In this document: positions 16,925-23,745 of the stretch, piece by piece
Position numbering within the stretch: position 1 is the first letter of the stretch
How the letters are laid out: the number at the start of each line of letters is the position of its first letter
Source of the DNA: a virus
Strand: one strand, 5' to 3'
Virus record (IMG/VR): IMGVR_UViG_3300020274_000015
Location: 1-32,424 of that record
DNA: 32,424 nt
Program-made: the position numbers and the translations under genes
The notes under the pieces: model-generated
Told to the model about the DNA's origin: nothing
The model's database searches: none
Seen by the model: the letters and a program-made list of their open reading frames with translations, nothing else

Positions 16925-17071
16925 CTATGGTTTGAATTCAGGTCCTACGCCAGCTTGTACACATCTGCCTTTGTCTTTATCAAAATAAAAACCAGAAGGA
17001 CATTTAACTTGACGTTTTGATTGTTTACCTTTTGGTAGTTTTTGTGGTTCTCTTAGTGTTGTATATTCCAT
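16925..17071 (-). CDS. 48-aa small protein with CPSGFYFDK motif
   Basis: Protein of 48 aa with a basic N-terminal half (LPKGKQSKRQVK) and a compact C-terminal half, CPSGFYFDKDKGRCVQAG. The two Cys, 14 residues apart around an aromatic-Gly core, look like a small disulfide or metal-stabilised beta hairpin. Function is unknown. The ATG overlaps the upstream stop (TAATG) and hli begins four bases after its stop codon. It belongs to the coupled small-gene cassette between scaffold and psbA. Confidence 0.7.
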   Translation of the reverse strand: MEYTTLREPQKLPKGKQSKRQVKCPSGFYFDKDKGRCVQAGVGPEFKP

Positions 17072-17214
17072 TAGAAATTATCTCCAAAGGCTTTTTTGAT
17101 AGCTGCGTTTCTTGCATCTACAGCTCTTACATGTCGAGAAGCTGGAGAAACATTTTTTTTATTTGTAAGTTTTTTTTTAATTTTTCCTAAAACTTTTTCT
17201 CTTAATTTTTTCAT
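17071..17214 (-). CDS. 47-aa basic small protein
   Basis: Protein of 47 aa, MKKLREKVLGKIKKKLTNKK at the N-terminus, then SPASRHVRAVDARNAAIKKA and an acidic-aromatic end, GDNF. The N-terminal half could form an amphipathic Lys-rich helix. Its ATG overlaps the scaffold stop and its stop overlaps the next ATG, both as TAATG. I do not recognise a family. It is the first member of the small basic cassette behind the scaffold gene. Confidence 0.68.
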   Translation of the reverse strand: MKKLREKVLGKIKKKLTNKKNVSPASRHVRAVDARNAAIKKAFGDNF

Positions 17215-18071
17215 TAGAAATCAATATCAGATCTATCAAGTTTGTCTATTACTGCTTTTCTATATGCAGGGTCATTATCATATCTTCTATCACTCATAGC
17301 TTCTATAAGTTGAGCCTGACTCTGGAATACATCTGTGTTTGTTTTAGAAGGTTTGCCTTGTAGCATTCTTCCTTCGTAACCATTCACATCGTTGTATTTA
17401 GCTTGTAAACCATCGACTGCTAACTGTATAGAGCCAGGGTCACCAGTGTTAACTAAATTATCGAATGACTTTATAGCCTCTTGAGATAAGTTATTACTTG
17501 CCCAGTTCATTAATGATTTGTATTTAGCTTCACCACCTACTGATTGATAAATTGAATTTATATCTGTTTGTGATACAGCTGCATTCATACCCATATCCTT
17601 AGCTCGTCCAGCTAAATATGCATCTACAGCTTCTTTAGCTATACCAGCTCCAGTTAATTGAGCATGCATCTCTGGTGTTATTTGACCATTATTTTTATAA
17701 AAATGATCAGCAATACTATATGGATCTACACCTTTCTGTTCAAATAAACTGCTTAGAGTTTCACCATAATGTTCTTTGACGGATTCATAATTTACTTTTC
17801 CGTCTTCCTGATACATCTCAACTTCAGTAGGTTCCTCTGGTTCTACTTCTTGGGTTTCGTTCCGCCCTTCTTCTTGTACGCCATCATTGTCTCCTAATTT
17901 TTTTTGTAGTTCTAAATAAGCACTTTCTAAATCTTCAGCATTTTTATATTTACCAGCAAGTAATTCACCTTGCTGTTCGGCCATCTCCTCACCGACTTGT
18001 AGAGAATCTTGCTCTTCAGGTGATAAACCTTCAGCTTCAGGTGTATCGTTGACTGTTAAAGTTTCTGCCAT
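17214..18071 (-). CDS. Scaffolding protein, T7 gp9-like
   Basis: Head-assembly scaffold of 285 aa (T7 gp9 is 307 aa). It lies directly behind the portal gene with one base between them. It is acidic and Glu/Gln-rich with a predicted helical core, e.g. AEDLESAYLELQKKLGD around residues 45-61 and an EVEPEEPTEVEM acidic stretch around 73-84. The first motif is very common in phage scaffolds (AEDLVKAYKELEKKLG type). The C-terminus (DRRYDNDPAYRKAVIDKL) is likely the capsid-binding end. Scaffold is released on maturation. Confidence 0.9.
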   Translation of the reverse strand: MAETLTVNDTPEAEGLSPEEQDSLQVGEEMAEQQGELLAGKYKNAEDLESAYLELQKKLGDNDGVQEEGRNETQEVEPEEPTEVEMYQEDGKVNYESVKEHYGETLSSLFEQKGVDPYSIADHFYKNNGQITPEMHAQLTGAGIAKEAVDAYLAGRAKDMGMNAAVSQTDINSIYQSVGGEAKYKSLMNWASNNLSQEAIKSFDNLVNTGDPGSIQLAVDGLQAKYNDVNGYEGRMLQGKPSKTNTDVFQSQAQLIEAMSDRRYDNDPAYRKAVIDKLDRSDIDF

Positions 18072-18072
18072 T

Positions 18073-19653
18073 TTATTCTTCCATTGGTGGTTCTTCTTCT
18101 GCCTCTTCAGGTTGCTCTAACATTGCTGGATTCTTACTTGGGTCCATCATTGGAGCACTAGCAAGTTGACCCATCTGTTTAGTCATTTCCTGTTGCTGCA
18201 TCATTTGTTGTTGTTGCTGCGTTTCTTGTTGTAACTGTTCTCTAGTCTTAACAAGATTCAATACGTCTATACCTTGTGCAGCTGCAAGACGTTTTATATA
18301 TTCGCTTGGTTCTATAAATTTCATCAAAGCTTGTGGTCCCATTGTCTGAGCCAACACTGTGACAAATTGAGTCAAGCTATCTCTATCCTGTCCTCTTCCT
18401 AAAGCATTTACACCAGCAACTATTTGCGGACGTACAAGATCTTTAGGGATCTTAGGAATCTCATTATTTCTTTGAAGTATATGCAAAGTTCTAGAGAGAT
18501 ATGGTCGGAGAAACTCATCCGTAAGTTGGCTGAATAGTCCGCCAAGCTGTTTCTCAAGTTCCAACTGTGTAAGGCGTACCTCTTCAGCAGTGGTTCTTTC
18601 ACTTTGTCGGATCTGTACTTTTAAGAAAGCTTCATTAATTCTTCTTTCTAAATTAGAAATCATTTCCGATGCAGTGCGGAAGTCTGCCGTCTTGCCTACC
18701 TGGACGACTTGTACATCTTCTGCCCTGCCCTGCACGATTGCTCCATTTCCAGCCTCTGCAAGGGTTTTTGGCTTCGTGGTTGAAGAGGGACTGACTAGAA
18801 AGACGACCTTCGCAGCCGCTGAGCTTCCTTCCGTTAGTGCTTGAGATAAACCTTCTAAAGATTTAAAGTCACCAAGAAACTCTTCTACTCTTCCACGTCC
18901 GTAATCTTCTCCATCCACAGAATTAAAGCGGCACACGAGCCATGCGTTTGCATTCTTTGGTGCACTACTTCTACTGCCTTCTATAATTTTGTCAAATACT
19001 TCTTGATGCCAAACCCATCTACCATTTTCTAAACGAACATAAGTAAATACTTCTACATCATCATCGTAAGACTTCGTCTCATCTATACCTGTATTAGGTT
19101 GTTTGGGTTCTTCTAAGTCTTCTGGAAGAACCTGACGACTAATCAGTTCCTTTGTAAGGATCTCTAACACGTTCCCGTTTCCATCTCTATTAACTACGAA
19201 ACGGTTAAGGGGATAATGCTTGAGACCATCTTTGCCCATAAATATTAATGCATTACCAGACACTATCAAATGCTTTAGAGCTTGGTTTAAAACAACTCTG
19301 TCAGTAGAAGCATTGATGTAATCCATAATCATCCTTTCCATTTTTGCAAAGGAAAGATCTAGTTCACTTCTTACCTCTGCTGGCAAATCTACCCCTAACT
19401 TGTCATCTCTAATTTGTAATTTAAAGAAACTAGTTTGGGGAGGTAAAAGAGCTAGGGAAAGTTTTGCAGCTAAATTTACAACCGCAGAAGCTCCCACGCT
19501 CTGCCAAGGTGTGATTAATTTTTTATGATATGGTCCGTCTGTTTCATCTTTTATTAGATAAGGCAAGGTAAGTTCAGAACAATCAACTGCTGTATCTAGG
19601 AACTGTGTTCGATCATGAGTCAGTTGAGTGTATCTTTGTCTTGCGGTTATCAT
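18073..19653 (-). CDS. Portal (head-tail connector) protein, T7 gp8-like
   Basis: Dodecameric portal through which DNA enters and leaves the head; 526 aa (T7 gp8 is 536). It has recognisable family segments: TPWQSVGASAVVNLAAKLSL near residue 50, LPPQTSFFKLQI around 70, VSGNALIFMGKDGLKHYPLN around 132, and RQSERTTAEEVRLTQLELEK around 340-360, which parallels the T7 pattern with AEEIR. The C-terminus is Gln/Met/Glu-rich low complexity (QQQQQMMQQQEM), as often seen in podoviral portals. Its ATG overlaps the preceding stop (ATGA). Confidence 0.95.
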   Translation of the reverse strand: MITARQRYTQLTHDRTQFLDTAVDCSELTLPYLIKDETDGPYHKKLITPWQSVGASAVVNLAAKLSLALLPPQTSFFKLQIRDDKLGVDLPAEVRSELDLSFAKMERMIMDYINASTDRVVLNQALKHLIVSGNALIFMGKDGLKHYPLNRFVVNRDGNGNVLEILTKELISRQVLPEDLEEPKQPNTGIDETKSYDDDVEVFTYVRLENGRWVWHQEVFDKIIEGSRSSAPKNANAWLVCRFNSVDGEDYGRGRVEEFLGDFKSLEGLSQALTEGSSAAAKVVFLVSPSSTTKPKTLAEAGNGAIVQGRAEDVQVVQVGKTADFRTASEMISNLERRINEAFLKVQIRQSERTTAEEVRLTQLELEKQLGGLFSQLTDEFLRPYLSRTLHILQRNNEIPKIPKDLVRPQIVAGVNALGRGQDRDSLTQFVTVLAQTMGPQALMKFIEPSEYIKRLAAAQGIDVLNLVKTREQLQQETQQQQQMMQQQEMTKQMGQLASAPMMDPSKNPAMLEQPEEAEEEPPMEE

Positions 19654-19988
19654 GTTCCTGTATTGACTCCACCAGCTGGTGTACTATCCATTCCTGTGTT
19701 CACAGCGGCTGCTGCCCCTAGTGACGCTAGTCCTTTTTTAGTGGTTTGCTTATCTCTTTTCTGTTTAGCGTTTTGTTGTATCTTAATTGATTCATCAACC
19801 TTCTTAGTCTTTTCATCATCGCCAGCTCCTTGAGCAGCTGGTCCTGGACCCCTAACTGTAGGAGGTGGTGTTACAGACCTTTGTGGTTGTGATTGATTTC
19901 TATTTCTATTACCTATTATTCCAAGTGATGAGGCAGCTGTTGCTAAACCGCCAATAGCACTTATCAATGGTATGACTGGTGCACACAT
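19650..19988 (-). CDS. Small virion-type protein before portal, T7 gp7.3-like position
   Basis: Protein of 112 aa with three parts: a hydrophobic Gly/Ala N-terminus (PVIPLISAIGGLATAASSLG) that could span a membrane, a Pro/Gln/Arg low-complexity linker, and a Lys-rich helix followed by an Ala/Gly tail (GLASLGAAAAVNTG). In T7 the gene just before the portal, 7.3, encodes a small tail/assembly protein with a similarly Gly/Ala-rich end. The similarity is in place and composition only. Coupled to portal by ATGA and to the upstream gene by TAATG. Confidence 0.65.
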   Translation of the reverse strand: MCAPVIPLISAIGGLATAASSLGIIGNRNRNQSQPQRSVTPPPTVRGPGPAAQGAGDDEKTKKVDESIKIQQNAKQKRDKQTTKKGLASLGAAAAVNTGMDSTPAGGVNTGT

Positions 19989-20179
19989 TAGATTTCATCC
20001 TCCATTATGGATTTTATGTATTCAATAACGCTGGCTTGACCAGCTCTGTAGAAGATTGTTTGCGGATCTTCTTTTGGATGGATTGGTTTCCAACCGAAGT
20101 TTTCCTCTAGTTTTATAAGTAACTTATCGAGTCGCTCGTTATGTAACCTAAGCGTACTGAGGGAGATTTCTGTTGTCAT
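19988..20179 (-). CDS. 63-aa hypothetical protein
   Basis: Protein of 63 aa. It has a helical, Leu-rich first half (LSTLRLHNERLDKLLIKLEE) and a second half with YRAGQASVIEYIKSIMEDE. The ATG at 20179 is preferred over a TTG two codons upstream. It overlaps the end of the RNR beta gene by 32 bases. The RAGQ-x-SVIEYI pattern is, in my memory, widespread among hypothetical proteins in this spot of cyanophage genomes; no function is known. It could be a small coiled-coil protein. Confidence 0.7.
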   Translation of the reverse strand: MTTEISLSTLRLHNERLDKLLIKLEENFGWKPIHPKEDPQTIFYRAGQASVIEYIKSIMEDEI

Positions 20180-20861
20180 GTTCAAAAAATGCTGGCATTC
20201 TTGCTGCCTTGGTGGTGACTAGTTGGGGAGCTTTGCCTTCATACATAAGACGATCACTCGCATCCAACCAAAATTTTTTGCTTAAATATTGATCTTCATG
20301 CTGCATAGCTAGTGGCTGCATGATCCAATTCATTGTTGCTTTTCTAAGTTTGTCTAATGAAGGACTAGGTTTTAGACCTAGCTCTGCACAGACCAAACTA
20401 TTACTTGCCACATGTACTTGCTCATCTCTAGATATATCAGCAGAGACTGTTGCTAATCCAGCGTCTCCGTTAAATCTAAAAAATGGCAATAAAACAAAAA
20501 ATATTGATCTTTCAATAATCATTGCTTTCAATACTGTGTGGTCAGGATGAGCCATCCATGCATCTCTTAGACGCAAGGCTTCTGCCTCTGCGGTATCATC
20601 AACGCCATGTACATTTGTGATGTATCCAAGAGCTAAGTCATGTTTGATTTCATCCTTTATGTTTGACTCCAAAAGTTCTCTAGATAATTTAGGAATCTCT
20701 GAGAGAGAGTCTTGTATAAAGTCGCCAACTGGTAATTCCATATGGCGTATTGCAAGAGCACGGTAGATGGTTTCCTCTGCTCCATATTTAAATATTCCTC
20801 TAGTGGTCTGGACTGGTGTCCAGGTTCTTTTTCTTTTTAATAATTTTTCGTAGGGGTTCAT
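20148..20861 (-). CDS. nrdB: Ribonucleotide reductase small (beta) subunit, Tyr-less
   Basis: Ferritin-like radical-generating partner of the alpha subunit, only 237 aa (E. coli NrdB is 376). Metal-ligand motifs are present: E71-x-x-H74, E117 and E147-x-x-H150, matching E115/H118, E204 and E238/H241 of E. coli; the first carboxylate ligand is harder to place. The residue at the radical Tyr122 position (four after the His) is Leu78, with a Tyr two residues further on. So a standard class Ia/Ib Tyr radical is unlikely, and a metal-based or other oxidant is implied. Coupled to nrdA by an ATGA overlap. P-SSP7-type RNRs have been reinterpreted in the literature as class I with a small beta subunit, and this fits. 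Confidence 0.88.
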   Translation of the reverse strand: MNPYEKLLKRKRTWTPVQTTRGIFKYGAEETIYRALAIRHMELPVGDFIQDSLSEIPKLSRELLESNIKDEIKHDLALGYITNVHGVDDTAEAEALRLRDAWMAHPDHTVLKAMIIERSIFFVLLPFFRFNGDAGLATVSADISRDEQVHVASNSLVCAELGLKPSPSLDKLRKATMNWIMQPLAMQHEDQYLSKKFWLDASDRLMYEGKAPQLVTTKAARMPAFFEHDNRNLPQYA

Positions 20862-22267
20862 TGTTGACAGTCACAAGCTATATCATCAGGTTTGTTACTC
20901 ATTATGTCTGCCAAGTATTGGTCAACATCGGATTGGTCTAGTGCAGCATAAGCATCAGACTTGTCCTGTACGTCACCCATCACTTGCAGTGAATAATAGA
21001 GAGACGTTTGTGGACTTTCTAGCCACTCGTCTACAAATGCCTCATCGTAAGTCACCATGTCGCTCCAAGAATTGAAGCTATAGCCATGAAGCAATCCAGT
21101 TCTATCAAGCATGATCATTATTTGATCTGCTACTTTTTTATAAACATCCCAGCCTACCTCGCTGGCTATCTCTACGTTGCCATATTCAACTCTTTCGACT
21201 CCAAATTCACCTGAGTCTCTATCCACTGTTCGTGCAATAGGTGGTGCAATTTCAGGAGTGCACGTATAACCTTTTAAGTCTCTACTTCTATATGAACATG
21301 ATGCAGTTGGGGCTATGGCAAATGCCCGCACCATGTTGTGTTGTCTTGCTGCATTAGCAGCTTCCTCAATACCTATATATAATTCTCTTGCAGCAAACCC
21401 AGCTAGTGTATCAGTTATGTTTCCATTGTTTATGGCTTCTAATGCTTCACCAAACTGAGCATAAGTTAAATTATTGTTTTTGAGGAAGTTGGCCAGACCG
21501 AGCATTCCGAGTCCGACTTGTCTATCGACATCTGGCGAAAGGTACTCTCCAGATTCTCCAACGCCTGTCCGACTATGGAGATCGCACAAAGATTGCATGC
21601 CTTCACGGAAACTCTGTCGTAAGTTGCCGATACGACAGGCACCGAGATTGATGTGCTGTAACAAGCAAGTTCCCCGTGAGGGCAAGTAAACCTCAAGACA
21701 GACGTTGCTCCAGATTCTGTTTCCATTTTTATCGTGTTTTATTTTGTTAAGCCAAATGTCCCCTCTTGCAATGCCTCTAAGGATTGCTTTCTTTGTTTCA
21801 GGTTCTGTATTACTCCAGTCTTCTTTTCCTCCAATGTCGATACACCTTTTAACCCACGGTAAATCGGACCGAGGAGTTTCAATGTAGGTATTAATATCAG
21901 GATGTGTAATGTCAAGATGGAGAACACAAGCACCGTTGCGGTACGTCCCCCCTCGCCTAAGAATTTCATTTAATGTTGAGTATATTTTTCCAAAGGACAC
22001 TGGTCCGCTCGCAATGAGAGTATCAGGTCCTTTATTTGTTTCTGTTCCCGCTGGTCTAAGCTTTGACAGGTGGACCGCAACTCCCGCTCCATAGCGAAGA
22101 GCATGCGATACAAATCGCCAGCTTGCTTCAAGTCCATTTGGTCCTTCCATTGAGTCTTCAACTACGAAGACAGTGCATGATACGGGTAGTCGAGAGTTAG
22201 GATTATCTATCCATTGTTGTACTCTCCCAGTTCTGGCTATCGTGTTCGGTTCTAAATTCGATCTCAT
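20858..22267 (-). CDS. nrdA: Ribonucleotide reductase large (alpha) subunit, short class I form
   Basis: Reduces ribonucleotides to deoxyribonucleotides for phage DNA synthesis, with the beta subunit encoded next. At 469 aa it is much shorter than E. coli NrdA (761) and lacks the N-terminal ATP cone that mediates dATP inhibition. Catalytic features are present: redox Cys31 (PVSCTVF), N188-C190-E192 in SNVCLEV, the second redox Cys201 in GTCLLQHINLG, and a Tyr pair in SLYYSLQ for radical transfer. The C-terminal tail ends CDCQQ, a CxC rather than the common CxxxxC for thioredoxin exchange. Its start overlaps the upstream DUF3310 gene by 65 bases. Presence of the YY pair and a beta gene argues for class I rather than B12-dependent class II. 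Confidence 0.93.
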   Translation of the reverse strand: MRSNLEPNTIARTGRVQQWIDNPNSRLPVSCTVFVVEDSMEGPNGLEASWRFVSHALRYGAGVAVHLSKLRPAGTETNKGPDTLIASGPVSFGKIYSTLNEILRRGGTYRNGACVLHLDITHPDINTYIETPRSDLPWVKRCIDIGGKEDWSNTEPETKKAILRGIARGDIWLNKIKHDKNGNRIWSNVCLEVYLPSRGTCLLQHINLGACRIGNLRQSFREGMQSLCDLHSRTGVGESGEYLSPDVDRQVGLGMLGLANFLKNNNLTYAQFGEALEAINNGNITDTLAGFAARELYIGIEEAANAARQHNMVRAFAIAPTASCSYRSRDLKGYTCTPEIAPPIARTVDRDSGEFGVERVEYGNVEIASEVGWDVYKKVADQIMIMLDRTGLLHGYSFNSWSDMVTYDEAFVDEWLESPQTSLYYSLQVMGDVQDKSDAYAALDQSDVDQYLADIMSNKPDDIACDCQQ

Positions 22268-22451
22268 TTTGTAGGTAGTGGATTGCTTTTTTTAAATCTT
22301 CTATATCGTTATCTTTGTACCCTGCTCTGCATACATATTTGATGACATTGCCTAAATGGAAATTCAATCCTTGCATTCGGATGAAATCCCAAACATCGAC
22401 AGTGCCTCTTCTGTAGTAAGAGGGTCCATATCCGTTGGTGGTTTCGGCCAT
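22203..22451 (-). CDS. DUF3310-family protein, similar to part of T7 gp1.7
   Basis: Protein of 82 aa. The core motif F-H-x-GN-x-IKYV-x-RAG-x-KD...EDLKKA-x-YL-x-NEI is characteristic of the DUF3310/SaV family, widespread in phages. T7 gp1.7, a nucleotide kinase, contains a related segment. Here only the short module is present, so kinase activity cannot be assumed. It lies directly before the ribonucleotide reductase genes, which suggests a nucleotide-metabolism role. The ORF overlaps the RNR alpha start by 65 bases and the upstream gene by 88 bases. Confidence 0.85.
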   Translation of the reverse strand: MAETTNGYGPSYYRRGTVDVWDFIRMQGLNFHLGNVIKYVCRAGYKDNDIEDLKKAIHYLQNEIEFRTEHDSQNWESTTMDR

Positions 22452-22690
22452 TTTTTTATAAGGTTTTCTAAACAGTTTGATAAAACATATGCTTGCTCTT
22501 GAAGAGCTATAAATACCGTTATGATGTCTTCCTTTCTTGTCTCTGGTTTTTCCAGTAGTATTTCAAGCTTACGCAACTTGAAGTCTTGAGTTGTTGTCAA
22601 CTCTGTAATTGGGTCTGGGAGTCCAAAGGATGGGTTGTTTGGTTTCATGGTCATAATCATTAGTGGTGAGTATTCGTGCAAGTCGTGCAT
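22364..22690 (-). CDS. Hypothetical protein between exonuclease and DUF3310 gene
   Basis: Up to 108 aa; no family recognised. The central part is helical with alternating charged and hydrophobic residues (KLRKLEILLEKPETRKEDII, IALQEQAYVLSNCLENLIKK). This could be a helical hairpin. The start is uncertain: ATGs at 22690, 22660, 22654 and 22648 are all without a good ribosome binding site. The later ones reduce the large overlap with the exonuclease gene (122 bases if 22690 is used). Its end overlaps the DUF3310 gene by 88 bases. Function is unknown. Confidence 0.6.
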   Translation of the reverse strand: MHDLHEYSPLMIMTMKPNNPSFGLPDPITELTTTQDFKLRKLEILLEKPETRKEDIITVFIALQEQAYVLSNCLENLIKKWPKPPTDMDPLTTEEALSMFGISSECKD

Positions 22691-23327
22691 TAACTAATGC
22701 GTCTTGCTCTGTCATTCCTTTTTCTTCAAAAGTTTCTACTACTGCTTGCCAGGTATAACCTTTCTCCTTAAATATTTTCTGTGCACGTTTTTGTCCTATC
22801 CCTGGAACACCAGAATATCCATCTGTGTTGTCTCCAGAAAGTGTTTGTGTTAGATGCCATTTAGCTCCCTCTTCAGGTGTAATGTCTACCGTTTCGTTGA
22901 AGTCGTATAACTTACCTGGTATCTGTCGCATGTCTTTGTCGGGAGACACAATCATGTTGCCTTCATACTTAGTTGCGTAGATGCCAAGACTGTCATCAGC
23001 CTCCAGCGTTGGTTTAACAATTACTTGGTAATCATTCTTGAGCTGATTTATCACTCTTTTAAAGCCACATGGCTTTTTTCTATTTCTATGACCCTTGTAT
23101 TCTGGTAAAATTTTTTTCCTAAAATTATTAGGACTTGTAAAAAATAAGAGAATATCCTCAGAAAACGGAAACTGAGATTGTATCTTCTCTAATTCTTTAT
23201 TAACTAATCTGTAAGCGTCACTAAAAAGTGAAGTTACTAAGATTACGTCATCACCAAAATCAAGCTCTGTCTCAGCAGCTGCACAGCATTTATATACTAT
23301 GTAGTCACAGTCAATAAGTAGTTTCAT
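22569..23327 (-). CDS. 5'-3' exonuclease, T7 gp6-like (FEN family)
   Basis: Structure-specific exonuclease, 252 aa (T7 gp6 is 300-347 aa), that degrades host DNA to nucleotides and removes RNA primers. Family motifs in order: LLIDCDYIVYK at the N-terminus with metal-binding Asp6 and Asp8, PEYKGHRNRKKP around residue 76-87 (basic DNA-binding), TLEADDSLGI around 107-116 with the carboxylate cluster, MIVSPDKDM around 125, and SGDNTDGYSGVPGIGQKRAQ around 165-184, a helix-hairpin-helix DNA-binding motif. The start overlaps the end of the endonuclease VII-like gene by 17 bases. Confidence 0.93.
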   Translation of the reverse strand: MKLLIDCDYIVYKCCAAAETELDFGDDVILVTSLFSDAYRLVNKELEKIQSQFPFSEDILLFFTSPNNFRKKILPEYKGHRNRKKPCGFKRVINQLKNDYQVIVKPTLEADDSLGIYATKYEGNMIVSPDKDMRQIPGKLYDFNETVDITPEEGAKWHLTQTLSGDNTDGYSGVPGIGQKRAQKIFKEKGYTWQAVVETFEEKGMTEQDALVNARLARILTTNDYDHETKQPILWTPRPNYRVDNNSRLQVA

Positions 23328-23745
23328 TAGGTTTTAAATAATTAATAGCTTTTTGTAAAAGTTCAATATTCTCCTTAAATTTGCCTAGACCTGTATTACA
23401 CTCATTGCACAGCCAACCTCTAAAAACTAAAGTGTCGTGGCAATGATCTAAATAAGTTTTACAAACCTTGCCACATAACTCACATTGTTCTGTTTGTGGT
23501 GGTGCATTTTTTCTTATTTCTCTTCTTTCTCTATTTATTTTGTTATCGCAACTTTTACAAAAATGTTTATAGTGTATCTTCTTAGGAGTTGTATTACATA
23601 TTTTAAAGTCAGTTATAAATTTATGTTCTTTACATATACTGCACTTCTTAGTGGACCTCGCTCCAATTAGTTCCTGATTTTGATTCGGCTGCAATTGGGC
23701 ATCGCAACTTGTAATAAACTCCAGCTTTAACTGCTGAGTCTTCAA
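23311..23745 (-). CDS. Recombination endonuclease VII-like protein (Zn, HNH/beta-beta-alpha-Me)
   Basis: Likely structure-specific or homing-type nuclease of 144 aa. The C-terminal half carries C-x-x-C-G (CELCG, about 88-92), then YLDHCHDTLVFRGWLC, then NECNTGLGKF, the hallmark of the endonuclease VII family, with the DHCH catalytic core and four zinc-binding Cys. A second zinc finger precedes it (CSICK and CKSCD, residues about 34-66). The only ATG, 23745, lies 98 bases inside the DNA polymerase gene, so the first ~32 residues are read from polymerase DNA in another frame. A shorter protein starting at a non-ATG codon near 23650 is possible. T7 has no gene here; this may be a mobile nuclease inserted between polymerase and exonuclease. 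Confidence 0.82.
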   Translation of the reverse strand: MKTQQLKLEFITSCDAQLQPNQNQELIGARSTKKCSICKEHKFITDFKICNTTPKKIHYKHFCKSCDNKINRERREIRKNAPPQTEQCELCGKVCKTYLDHCHDTLVFRGWLCNECNTGLGKFKENIELLQKAINYLKPNETTY

